Source: Planctomycetota bacterium
Lineage (GTDB): Bacteria; Planctomycetota; UBA1135; GCA-002686595
Direction: 5' to 3'
Length of the DNA stretch: 64,000 nt
Assembly: GCA_012959525.1 (NCBI GenBank)
Contig: DUDB01000045.1
Span: forward strand, 1-64,000
The position numbers and the translations under genes were made by a program. Below are positions 1 through 8,335 of this stretch, piece after piece (the stretch's first letter is position 1; the number at the start of each line of letters is the position of its first letter). The notes under the pieces are model-generated. The model was not told where the DNA came from. It saw only the letters and a program-made list of their open reading frames with translations, and made no database searches.

Positions 1-19
1 GGGGGGGGGGGGGGGGGGG
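1..19. repeat. Homopolymeric G run at window edge
   Basis: The first 19 bases are all G, followed by ordinary mixed sequence. No gene crosses it. A run like this exactly at a sequence end is typical of a contig boundary or of poly-G read artefacts from two-colour chemistry, so it may not be genomic. It could also be a real G tract at which assembly stopped. Confidence 0.6.
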
Positions 20-106
20 CGGTCAGAAGCATAGCGCTTCGAGGGGCAGCAAGAAGGGGGCCGGTTGTGGGGCTCGACCTTTTGTCTCTGCCGCCGGGGG
101 GTCACA

Positions 107-784
107 ATGGAGGGCATGACGGCCAGGACCTTGCGAACCGGAGTACTCTGCGCGCTGCCCACGGAGTTGGGCTGTCTGGGGGATCGGATTCGGGATCGCC
201 GTCAGTGCCAGGGGCTGGAGCTCCTGCACCTGGATCTGCCCGGGGCCGAGGTCGTGGCCTGCGTCGGGGGTGTGGGGAAAGTGGCAGCGGCCCAGGCGGC
301 CAGCCTTCTTGTGGGGGAGGGCCTCGATCACCTACTGGTGGTGGGCGCCTGTGGTGCCCTGCGGCGTGGGATGGAGATCGGGAGCCTTCTGCATTGCAAG
401 CGCACCATCCAGGCTGACCTGGCGGTTCGGGACGGGCGTGAAATTGAGGCCCATGAGCCCCTGATGAGCGCCTGGCGCGCGGTAGCACCGGGTCCGGCGG
501 GCTGGCTGGTGACGGCGGACCGCCCCGTTCTGAATCCCTGGAGGCGCATGAGGCTGGCAAGGGCGTTCCTGGGGCCTTGTGCAGCGGACATGGAGACCGC
601 TGCGGCGGCCCGGGTGGCTCAGCGGGCGGGGGTGCCCTGGGCGGCCCTGCGGGTGGTGACGGACCTGGCGGGGCCCGGTACGTCCCGCAGCTTTGCCCAG
701 AACTTCCCCAGGCTGGGGGGAATTCCTGCCGATAGCGTTGCAGCCCTCCTGATGTCCTCCAACCCAGGTCTCCGCAGCGATTAA
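107..784 (+). CDS. Nucleoside phosphorylase / MTA-SAH nucleosidase-like protein
   Basis: This 225-aa protein looks like a member of the PNP/UDP phosphorylase superfamily, which cleaves the N-glycosidic bond of nucleosides. The N-terminus carries the strand GVLCALPTELG, followed by a Gly-rich GGVGKVAAAQAA segment and VGACGAL, which match the phosphate/ribose-binding core. Near the C-terminus ADMETAAAA corresponds to the Met-Glu substrate-binding motif and RVVTDLAG to the catalytic Asp loop. The ATG at 107 is preferred over an upstream start at 65 because the extra 14 residues look unlike a protein N-terminus; ATG 116 is an alternative. In related bacteria this family includes HpnG (hopanoid-associated) and futalosine hydrolases, so the exact substrate is unknown. 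No functional neighbour helps. Confidence 0.7.
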   Translation: MEGMTARTLRTGVLCALPTELGCLGDRIRDRRQCQGLELLHLDLPGAEVVACVGGVGKVAAAQAASLLVGEGLDHLLVVGACGALRRGMEIGSLLHCKRTIQADLAVRDGREIEAHEPLMSAWRAVAPGPAGWLVTADRPVLNPWRRMRLARAFLGPCAADMETAAAARVAQRAGVPWAALRVVTDLAGPGTSRSFAQNFPRLGGIPADSVAALLMSSNPGLRSD

Positions 785-1034
785 GGCGGCGGGGCCCGGC
801 ACATGCTTCGAGGGTTTGGTCCCCGCCCATGCAGAGCCGTTTTCCATTCTTACCCCATGCCCCGCCTGGCTCGACTCAAGGGGGGCAAGGTCTCATCCTG
901 GACCACTTGAAGGATCGAAGGGGATTCCAAAGGGATGCTGCCAAGATAGGATTGGTGAAGGATAAATACCCTCCTCTTAACTCAGTGCTGACATTCTTGC
1001 CCTTCGACCGTGACGGCGCCCCCAGGTGGCGCAT

Positions 1035-1041
1035 GGGGAGG
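1035..1041 (+). promoter_or_regulatory. Ribosome binding site deciding the ATG 1050 start
   Basis: GGGGAGG lies 8 nt upstream of ATG 1050. It favours that codon over the in-frame GTG at 1026 as the start of the sugar-phosphate transferase gene. Confidence 0.55.
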
Positions 1042-1049
1042 CGTGCGTC

Positions 1050-2564
1050 ATGACGCGGGTCGGGACCCTGGTGCGGCGCAATTTTGAGCCGTTGATTCTC
1101 TCCATTCAGGTCATCGTGGACCTTGCGGTGGTCGTGCTGGCCTGTATCGCCGCATGGGCCATGGTCCACCAGGTGGATCTCTTTACAGGGGTGGACACAG
1201 ACAGTTCCTACGCGCTGAAGACCTACCAAGAGATATTCTCGCTCACCGCAGCGGTGTGTCTGTTGAGCTTCCATTGGTTCGGGATGTACTCGCCCATCAA
1301 GAGCCTCTTGAACGTGGAAGAGTTCAAGTCCGTGGCCAAGAGTTCCGTCACGGCGTTCTTGGTGGTGTCGACGCTGATCGTCTTCCTGACCCATACGAAT
1401 GCAGTGCCCGATCCCGAGGGCAAGGGAGTGCTTGGCGCGCTGGCGACTTTTGGGGTCAAGCTGCACAGCAAGATTTCGTTGGCCGTGAACCTTGACGCCA
1501 TGTCAAGGCAGGTGCTCCTGCTTGCGCCCGTGCTGATTCTTGTTTTCACGACGATCAGCAGGTTTGTGTCGTTCAAGGTCATTCAGGGCCTACACCGCAA
1601 GGGCGTTGGCAACCGCAACGTGGTGGTTATTGGCGATGGGCCCACCGGTCAGAGTCTGCAGCGCAAGTTCCTCCTGGTACCCACCCTGGGCTTGAACTTC
1701 GTGGGCTTTATCGGCGCGGACAAGAGCCGGGTGGGGACCATGGTCGAGCGCAGCCGAGTTCTCGGGACCATCGACGAATTGGACCGCCTCCTCGGGCTGC
1801 ACAAGATCTCCGAGGTATTCGTCGCCTTGCCCGAAGCCCCGGAACAGGAAGTCATGAATCTTGTCACCAAGTTGGACCACTTGAGCGTGAACTACCACGT
1901 GGTGCCCCGCTTCTACCATCTGATGAGCTACAACGTGCGCATCGAGAATTTGGATTCGATACCGCTGATCTCCAGGCCCGAGCGGAGAGTCAGCGTGGTC
2001 GGTGCCATGGCCAAGCGCACTCTGGATGTCTGCGTGGCCACCACGGTGTTGCTCTTCGGCGCGGCCTTCTTTCTGATCTCTGCCATCATGATCAAGCGCG
2101 AGAGCAAGGGGCCGGTGTTCTTCCGGCAGACCCGAGTCGGACGCGATGGAAAGGCTTTCCAGCTTTTCAAGTTCCGGACCATGCATCACACTCATTGCGG
2201 GGATGAGCTGGCTCCCCAGAACGAGTACGACCCGCGCGTGACCCGCGTCGGGCGCTTTCTCCGGCGCTACAGCCTGGACGAGCTGCCCAACTTCCTGAAC
2301 GTCTTGAGCGGTGAAATGAGCGTCGTGGGCCCGCGGCCCGAGATGCCCTTCATCGTCGATACCTACAACACCATGGATCAGGAGCGCCTGCGGGCCAAGC
2401 CTGGCGTGACCGGTCTGTGGCAGATCTCCTACGCCCGGACCCAGTCCATTCATGAGAATCTGGACTACGACCTGTACTACATCGAGAATCAATCCCTGCT
2501 GCTGGACCTAGTCATTATCGCCTTGACCGGTTTCGCAGTTGCGAAGGGCGCCGGCGCCTACTAA
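1050..2564 (+). CDS. Undecaprenyl-phosphate sugar phosphotransferase (WcaJ-like)
   Basis: The 504-aa protein is a polyprenyl glycosylphosphotransferase that primes exopolysaccharide or capsule synthesis by moving a hexose-1-phosphate from a nucleotide sugar onto undecaprenyl phosphate in the inner membrane. The N-terminal third is hydrophobic with several membrane segments. A central CoA-binding-like Rossmann domain follows (NRNVVVIGDGPTG). The C-terminal bacterial sugar transferase domain starts at KRTLDV and contains FFRQTRVGRDGK, FKFRTM, DELPNFLNVL, VVGPRPE and the KPGVTGLWQ block, all diagnostic of the WbaP/WcaJ family. It opens a run of plus-strand genes that continues with two GT4 glycosyltransferases. 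Which sugar is transferred cannot be read from the sequence. Confidence 0.9.
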   Translation: MTRVGTLVRRNFEPLILSIQVIVDLAVVVLACIAAWAMVHQVDLFTGVDTDSSYALKTYQEIFSLTAAVCLLSFHWFGMYSPIKSLLNVEEFKSVAKSSVTAFLVVSTLIVFLTHTNAVPDPEGKGVLGALATFGVKLHSKISLAVNLDAMSRQVLLLAPVLILVFTTISRFVSFKVIQGLHRKGVGNRNVVVIGDGPTGQSLQRKFLLVPTLGLNFVGFIGADKSRVGTMVERSRVLGTIDELDRLLGLHKISEVFVALPEAPEQEVMNLVTKLDHLSVNYHVVPRFYHLMSYNVRIENLDSIPLISRPERRVSVVGAMAKRTLDVCVATTVLLFGAAFFLISAIMIKRESKGPVFFRQTRVGRDGKAFQLFKFRTMHHTHCGDELAPQNEYDPRVTRVGRFLRRYSLDELPNFLNVLSGEMSVVGPRPEMPFIVDTYNTMDQERLRAKPGVTGLWQISYARTQSIHENLDYDLYYIENQSLLLDLVIIALTGFAVAKGAGAY

Positions 2565-2574
2565 AACTCGCATC

Positions 2575-3705
2575 GTGCGAGTCTTGCACGTGATGGAGGC
2601 CACCATCGGGGGAACCCGAAGGCATTTGGTGGATGTGGTCCGGGGCCTGAAGGGTCGCGGCCTGGATTTGCATGTGGCCGCATCGACCCTGCGAGACCCG
2701 GGTTTCCCTGGAGATCTCGACGCACTCGAGAATGAAGGGGTGGGGGTGCACCGCATTCAGATGGTGCGAGCGATCTCACCGGCGCGGGACTACGGAGACT
2801 ACCGCCGCCTGTGCGCGCTCGTGCGCGAGCTGCAGCCGGACATCGTGCACACGCACTCATCCAAGGCCGGAGTGCTGGGTCGTCGTGCTTCTCTGGCCAC
2901 GGGGTTCGGGAAGCGCGTCCACACACCGCACACCTTTGCCTTTCTGTTTGAGGCCCAGTTCTCCGCCTGGAAGCGCCGCATGTTCCGCGCACTCGAGGCA
3001 CGGTTGGCCCAGGACACCGATCGCATGATTGCCGTCAGCCCCAGTGAGGCGGCCACGATGGTTGAGAGTGGCGTTGTGCCGAGCGACCGCGTTCGCGTGG
3101 TGACCAACGGCATCGACCCGTCGCGCGTGCAAGGAGTTGCCCCGCTTGACCTCGCCCAGTTCGACTTAGACCCGGCACGGCCCACGGCTGCCGTGATTGG
3201 CTTGCTGTACGAGGGCAAGGGCCAGGACCTGGCTCTGGATGCTCTGCGACAACCGGGGTGCGAGGCCTTGCAGTTGTTGATCGTGGGACCCGGATCTCAG
3301 GACGCCTTGGCCGCATCGGTGCGCGAGTGGGGACTCACCGACCGCGTGCGCTTCACCGGGCCGCGCGACGACGTGCCCGCCATCTTGGGCGCCCTCGATC
3401 TTTTGCTCTTGCCCTCTCGTTGGGAGGGTATGCCCTACATCGTCATGGAAGCGATGGCTGCCGGGCTGCCGGTTGTGGCGACTCCCGTTGACGGCGCGCG
3501 TGATCTGATCGTGGACGGCGAGACAGGGGCCTTGGCCGAGGGCATCGCGGGCCAGGCCCTGGGCCGTGCTCTCGCCCGTGTGCTGGCTATGGATCCAGCG
3601 GCTCGAGTTGGCCTGGGCCGGGCCGGCTGTGAGAGGGCGACCCGCATGTTCGGCTTGGAACCCATGATCACAGGACTACTCGACGTCTACGGGGAGATCC
3701 TGTGA
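2575..3705 (+). CDS. GT4-family glycosyltransferase
   Basis: A GT-B fold retaining glycosyltransferase of family GT4, 376 aa from the GTG at 2575; a TTG at 2539 would add 12 residues and overlap the upstream gene by 26 nt. The N-domain begins RVLHVMEATIGGTRRH, with VHTHSSKAGVLGRRA in the acceptor half. The C-domain has VIGLLYEGKGQD, then PSRWEGMPYIVMEAMAAG, the E-x7-E nucleotide-sugar-binding signature. It has no signal peptide or membrane segment and probably works at the cytoplasmic membrane face, adding a sugar to the lipid-linked precursor begun by the preceding gene. It resembles the GT4 at 14845, which shares the HTHxSKAGxLGRRA block. Confidence 0.88.
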   Translation: MRVLHVMEATIGGTRRHLVDVVRGLKGRGLDLHVAASTLRDPGFPGDLDALENEGVGVHRIQMVRAISPARDYGDYRRLCALVRELQPDIVHTHSSKAGVLGRRASLATGFGKRVHTPHTFAFLFEAQFSAWKRRMFRALEARLAQDTDRMIAVSPSEAATMVESGVVPSDRVRVVTNGIDPSRVQGVAPLDLAQFDLDPARPTAAVIGLLYEGKGQDLALDALRQPGCEALQLLIVGPGSQDALAASVREWGLTDRVRFTGPRDDVPAILGALDLLLLPSRWEGMPYIVMEAMAAGLPVVATPVDGARDLIVDGETGALAEGIAGQALGRALARVLAMDPAARVGLGRAGCERATRMFGLEPMITGLLDVYGEIL

Positions 3706-4823
3706 AGATCCTGCACGTGATCAGCACCCTGGACGTGGGTGGGGCTGAGATGCACGTGCTGTCGCAGGTGCGCGGTCAGGTGGCGCGTGGGCACGAGGTG
3801 CGCGTGGCCCATCTCCTGGGTGAGGGGGCTCTGGTGGCCGACTACGAGGCTGCGGGGGCCCACTGCATCGGTTGTGTGGGCAAGGGGCCGTTGGCCCTGT
3901 GGAAGCTGCGCCCACACTTGCGTTGGGGTGAGCTGGTGCACAGCCACCTCCTGAGGGCGGACTTCGTGACCGCCGCAGCTGTGTGCCTATTCGGCTCCCG
4001 CAGGCGCCTGGTCTCCGGCAAGCACAACGATGAGCGCGCGCTCTTGCGCCCCCTGGTTTCGCGCCTGCATGGCCTGGTGGGCCGGATTCCCGCGCGCACC
4101 ATCGTCCTCTCCGATCACGTGGGCCGTTTCGTGGCCGAGCACGGCCGCGTTCCCATCGAGGCCCAGGAGCGCGTCTATTACGGCATCGATCCCACTCCCT
4201 TCAGTGAGGCCGCGGCAGACTCTGCAAGCCGCGCCCGATTACGGGCGGAGTTCGGGTTCGGCGCCGATGATCTGGTACTTCTATGCGTCGCGCGCTTCGC
4301 CCCGCAGAAGGCCCACGAGGTGCTGATCGCTGCCCTGGCCGAGGCACGGCAGAAAGCTCCGGTGCGTTTGCTTCTCGTGGGCGGCGACCCCTTCGGCGAT
4401 GGTGTCGAGCGGGCGCGGGCCGTGGCTCAGGACCTGGGAGTTGAGCAGGACGGCACCTGTGTGTTCGCCGGCATTCGCCGTGACGTTCCCGCATTGATGG
4501 GGGCGTCCGATGGTTTCGCCATGGCCTCCCGCTGGGAGGGACTGGGCCTGGTCTTCTTGGAGGCCATGGCCGCGGGCTTGCCCGTGCTTTCCACGACGGT
4601 CTCTGCCATTCCCGAAGTCGTTCAGGATGGCGTTACCGGTCAGCTCGTGGCGCCGGACGATGCCGGGGCTCTCGCCGGGGTGATGGTGGAATGGGCGGGC
4701 GATCCGCAACGGCGGCAAGCTTTGGGCGAGGCGGGCCGGCAGAGGGTGAACGCGGAGTTTGGATTGGATCGCATGGTGGAGGAGACACTCGCCATCTATG
4801 AGGACGTCGTCGCTCAGGCCTGA
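3702..4823 (+). CDS. GT4-family glycosyltransferase
   Basis: This 373-aa GT-B protein starts at a GTG that overlaps the upstream stop (GTGA), so the two genes are translationally coupled. Its N-terminus MKILHVISTLDVGGAEMH is the classic GT4 start with the GGAE acceptor loop. The C-domain carries VARFAPQKAHEVLI, LLLVGG and SRWEGLGLVFLEAMAAGLPV, the EX7E motif that binds the nucleotide-sugar diphosphate. It is likely the third enzyme of the polysaccharide operon that begins at 1050. Donor and linkage cannot be assigned. Confidence 0.88.
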   Translation: MKILHVISTLDVGGAEMHVLSQVRGQVARGHEVRVAHLLGEGALVADYEAAGAHCIGCVGKGPLALWKLRPHLRWGELVHSHLLRADFVTAAAVCLFGSRRRLVSGKHNDERALLRPLVSRLHGLVGRIPARTIVLSDHVGRFVAEHGRVPIEAQERVYYGIDPTPFSEAAADSASRARLRAEFGFGADDLVLLCVARFAPQKAHEVLIAALAEARQKAPVRLLLVGGDPFGDGVERARAVAQDLGVEQDGTCVFAGIRRDVPALMGASDGFAMASRWEGLGLVFLEAMAAGLPVLSTTVSAIPEVVQDGVTGQLVAPDDAGALAGVMVEWAGDPQRRQALGEAGRQRVNAEFGLDRMVEETLAIYEDVVAQA

Positions 4824-4834
4824 GGGCGGTTCGG

Positions 4835-7800
4835 GTGGGGCAATTCCCACTGGTCGGGGTTAGGCTGGTCCCCATGGCTTTTCTCGGGATCGCGTGCTTG
4901 TCGGTGGTGTTGGCCGGCGGCGAGGTCCGTGCGTCAGACGGTTCAGCGGACTCGCCCAGACCCCCGGTGGACTTTCAGCTGGAGGTCCGGCCTCTGCTGG
5001 CCACACGTTGCTTCATCTGCCACGGGTTCGATGAGGGAGATCGCAAGGGCGGGCTGCGCCTCGATTCGATGCAGGGGTCGCGCGCTCTCTTGCCCAGCGG
5101 GGCATTTGCGGTGGTTCCCGGCGACCCGGATGGCAGCGAGCTTCTGCGGAGGGTGAGCGCTCTCGACCCCGCAGAGCGCATGCCGCCTGATGGCCATGGA
5201 GCCGCGCTGGATCCCAAGGATGTGCAGTTGCTGAGACGCTGGATCGAGGAAGGGGGGGGCTACGCACGGCACTGGTCCTTCGAGCGCGTGGAGCGGCCGG
5301 TTCCCCCGCTCGGCACCTCCCCTGAGGCGTCTTGGTGCGCGAATGCGGTCGATCGGTTCGTGCTGGAGCGCATGACGGAGGTCGGCTTCGAGCCGTCTCC
5401 AAGGGCGAGCCGGGCCGTGGAGGCGCGGCGTGTCTCTCTCGACCTGATCGGTCTGCCGCCAACACCCGAGCAGGTGCAGGAGTACATGAACGACGGACGC
5501 GCAGGTGCCTATGAGCGTCTCGTCGATCGGCTGCTTGCGTCCCCAAGCTACGGGGAGCGCTGGGCGCGGGTGTGGCTGGATCTGGCGCGCTACGCCGATT
5601 CGAGCGGCTACACCTCCGATCCCCTGCGTCTCAAAATCTGGCGCTATCGGGACTGGGTCATCGATGCCTACAACCAAAACATCCCCTTCGATCAGTTCAC
5701 CCGTGAACAGATGGCCGGGGATCTTCTGCCGTACGCGTCCAAGGAGCAGCAGCTGGAGCAGCAGCTAGCGACCGCCTTCCACCGCAACACCATGAACAAC
5801 ACGGAGGGCGGCACCGACGACGAGGAGTTCCGCATGGCGGCCGTCAAGGACCGCATGACCACCAGCATGCAGGTTTGGATGGGGCTGACCGCGGGCTGCG
5901 CCGAGTGCCACAGTCACAAGTTCGATCCTCTCACCCACACCGAGTACTACGGCCTGGTGGCAATCTTCAACCAGACCGCTGACGAGGACACGAACAACCT
6001 CAATCCCTTGAGGTTTAAGGATGTCGAGCAGGCCACGCGCCATGCGGAGCTCACGCTGGAGATTGAGGCTTTGACCGCTGAGATCCAAAGCCCGGACTCC
6101 GAACGCTCCCAGGCCCGCGCGGCGTGGGAGAGCGAGGTGTTGTCCGGAGACCCTTCATGGAAGGTGGGCACCTTGCTGTCGGCTGGAGGTCGCGAGGGGA
6201 CGGTGCTTGAGGCTGGAGAAGACTCCGTCATCCGTGCCACAGGTCCGACACCCGCCAAGGATACCTTCGAGCTCGAAGTCCAGTTGCCGGCGGGAACCTG
6301 GCGCGGCCTGCGCCTGGAGGCCCGGGCAGAGGCCGGGCGGGGCCCCGGCCGAAACGGGCATGGCAATTTCGTCCTGAACGAACTGCGCCTCGAGGGCCCT
6401 GAGGCGGACACCGTCACTGGCCGTCACCTGCGCCTGGAATTACGCGGTCCGGGTCGCATCCTCTCCCTGGCTGAGGTGGAGGTGTTTTGTGGCGGGGAGA
6501 ACGTGGCCAAACGGGGTACGGCCTCCCAGTCCAGCACGGGCCATGGGGGCGAGGCGGCGCGAGCCATCGACGGGAATGGGAACGGGCACTACTTTGAGGG
6601 CAACTCCGTGACCCACACGGCCACCGAGGCCGATCCGTGGTGGGAGTTGAACCTGGGGGCCGAAACGTCCATCGATGAGGTCGTCGTGCACCACCGAACG
6701 GACAACGCTCAATTTGGTCGCTCGAACGGGCTGATCCTGTCCATCCGGGACGATGCGGGCGTTCTCTGCTGGCAGCAGATGCTCGGGAAGTTGGCAGATG
6801 GGCAACCCAGCCCCATGGGGCCCCGTGAACAGCGTGGCCGCATCGCGCTGGCTTCGCCGAGCGCAGACTGGTCCCAGGTGGATTTCTCCGTGCTGGAATC
6901 GGTAGACCACAATTCGGCCGCCGACTCCGGCTGGGCCGTGGCCCCACGGGTGTGGCAATCGCACGTGGCGGTCTTCCCATTTCTTGCGCCGCTGGTTCTG
7001 CGCGAACCTGCGAGTGTCCGCATCGAGATGGAGCAGACCTACGGCAGCGAGCACACCCTGGGCGCCTTCAGGCTCAGCTTCAGTGAGTACGAGGGCGCTC
7101 TGCTTCCATTGGGGTCGGCATTACTCGAAGCGTTGCAGGCGCAAGAGCCCAGTCAGGCCCAAGAGGAGCTCCTGGCGGGAACCTGGCTGGACCACTTAAA
7201 GGCCACTCTGCGTGCACGGAAGGAAGAGCGGAATTCCCATATCCCCAGTGGACCCCCGGTTTTGCAGGCACGGCCCGAGGCCGATCGCCGCCCGAATTCC
7301 GTCTTGCAGGGAGGCAACTTTCTCACTCCGCTGGGGAAGGTGCAGGCCGGTGTGCCTGCCGCTTTCCATCCGCTGCCCGAGGGTTTCGAGGCCGATCGGC
7401 TGGGCTTTGCCGAGTGGTTGAGCAGTCGTGACAATCCTCTGACGGCGCGCGTGGCCGTGAATCGGATCTGGGCCCAGTTGTTCGGTCGGGGCCTTGTCGT
7501 GAGCGAGGAGAACCTGGGCAGCCAAGGTGACATGCCCACGCATCGCACGCTCCTCGACTGGTTGGCTGCCGAGTACATGGATTCTGGTTGGGACCAGAAG
7601 GCCCTGCTGCGCACCCTGGTGACTTCGGCCACCTACCGTCAGGCTTCGGTGCTGGATGAACGTGCGCGGGACTTGGATCCGACCAACCGTTTTCTGGCCC
7701 GTGGGCCCTCGTTCCGGTTGGAGGCCGAGATGATCCGGGACCAGGCGCTGAAGGTGAGTGGCCTCTTGTCTCCCAAGATGCACGGTCCCTCGGTCTATCC

Positions 7801-8335
7801 GCATCAGCCGCCCGGTCTTTGGAAGGCCGCTTTCAACGGTCAGCGGACTTGGCCCTCCAGTCAGGGCGAAGACCGTCACCGGCGAGGCCTGTACACCTTC
7901 TTGCGGCGTTCGATGCCCTACCCCGCCATGCAGATCTTCGACGCCCCCAGCCGCGAGATGTGTACATCCAGGCGCCTGCGCACCAACACCCCTCTGCAGG
8001 CGTTCGTGACCCTCAATGATCCGGCGTTCGTGGAGACGGCCCAGGCCCTTGGACGGCGCATGCACGCCGAGGGTGGCGGAGATGCTCGGGCGGGGGTTCG
8101 GCGCGGTCTCTGGCTGGTCCTGCAGCGCCCTCCGGAAGATGCTGACGTGGGCGAACTCGTCCGGCTCTTCGAGGATGCCCTCGGCACGTGGGAGGGACGC
8201 GCAGCCGAGGCGCTGGCTCTGGCGACCGATCCACTCGGCCCACTTCCAGAGGGGCTCAACGCCGAGCGTGCCGCGGCCTGGACGGCGGTGGCCAACGTAC
8301 TCCTCAACCTGGACGCCGTGCTGGTGAAGGACTGA
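4835..8335 (+). CDS. PSD1 / planctomycete cytochrome C domain protein (DUF1549-DUF1553) with F5/8-type C insert
   Basis: This 1166-aa exported protein has the architecture typical of Planctomycetota. From GTG 4835 the N-terminus has a basic residue and a hydrophobic stretch ending near residue 33; ATG 4874 is a later alternative start that keeps the hydrophobic core. A single CxxCH haem-binding motif (CFICH, residues 59-63) lies in the planctomycete cytochrome C domain (PSCyt1). DUF1549 follows (about 165-390), including GERWARVWLDLARYADS and a second CxxCH (CAECH, near 355-359). Around 550-635 a discoidin/F5-8C-like segment is inserted (TASQSST, AIDGNGNG, DPWWELNLG), suggesting carbohydrate binding. 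DUF1553 forms the C-terminal third (about 850-1120). It overlaps the next gene by one base (TGATG). The family's reaction is unknown, but it accompanies DUF1501 proteins and sulfatases. Confidence 0.92.
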   Translation: MGQFPLVGVRLVPMAFLGIACLSVVLAGGEVRASDGSADSPRPPVDFQLEVRPLLATRCFICHGFDEGDRKGGLRLDSMQGSRALLPSGAFAVVPGDPDGSELLRRVSALDPAERMPPDGHGAALDPKDVQLLRRWIEEGGGYARHWSFERVERPVPPLGTSPEASWCANAVDRFVLERMTEVGFEPSPRASRAVEARRVSLDLIGLPPTPEQVQEYMNDGRAGAYERLVDRLLASPSYGERWARVWLDLARYADSSGYTSDPLRLKIWRYRDWVIDAYNQNIPFDQFTREQMAGDLLPYASKEQQLEQQLATAFHRNTMNNTEGGTDDEEFRMAAVKDRMTTSMQVWMGLTAGCAECHSHKFDPLTHTEYYGLVAIFNQTADEDTNNLNPLRFKDVEQATRHAELTLEIEALTAEIQSPDSERSQARAAWESEVLSGDPSWKVGTLLSAGGREGTVLEAGEDSVIRATGPTPAKDTFELEVQLPAGTWRGLRLEARAEAGRGPGRNGHGNFVLNELRLEGPEADTVTGRHLRLELRGPGRILSLAEVEVFCGGENVAKRGTASQSSTGHGGEAARAIDGNGNGHYFEGNSVTHTATEADPWWELNLGAETSIDEVVVHHRTDNAQFGRSNGLILSIRDDAGVLCWQQMLGKLADGQPSPMGPREQRGRIALASPSADWSQVDFSVLESVDHNSAADSGWAVAPRVWQSHVAVFPFLAPLVLREPASVRIEMEQTYGSEHTLGAFRLSFSEYEGALLPLGSALLEALQAQEPSQAQEELLAGTWLDHLKATLRARKEERNSHIPSGPPVLQARPEADRRPNSVLQGGNFLTPLGKVQAGVPAAFHPLPEGFEADRLGFAEWLSSRDNPLTARVAVNRIWAQLFGRGLVVSEENLGSQGDMPTHRTLLDWLAAEYMDSGWDQKALLRTLVTSATYRQASVLDERARDLDPTNRFLARGPSFRLEAEMIRDQALKVSGLLSPKMHGPSVYPHQPPGLWKAAFNGQRTWPSSQGEDRHRRGLYTFLRRSMPYPAMQIFDAPSREMCTSRRLRTNTPLQAFVTLNDPAFVETAQALGRRMHAEGGGDARAGVRRGLWLVLQRPPEDADVGELVRLFEDALGTWEGRAAEALALATDPLGPLPEGLNAERAAAWTAVANVLLNLDAVLVKD

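Noticed and set aside
785..1049. Possible small gene ahead of the sugar-phosphate transferase (short plus-strand frame from 829)
   Set aside because: The 74-codon frame overlaps the true start, has no similarity or good ribosome binding site, and is better read as an untranslated leader or promoter region.
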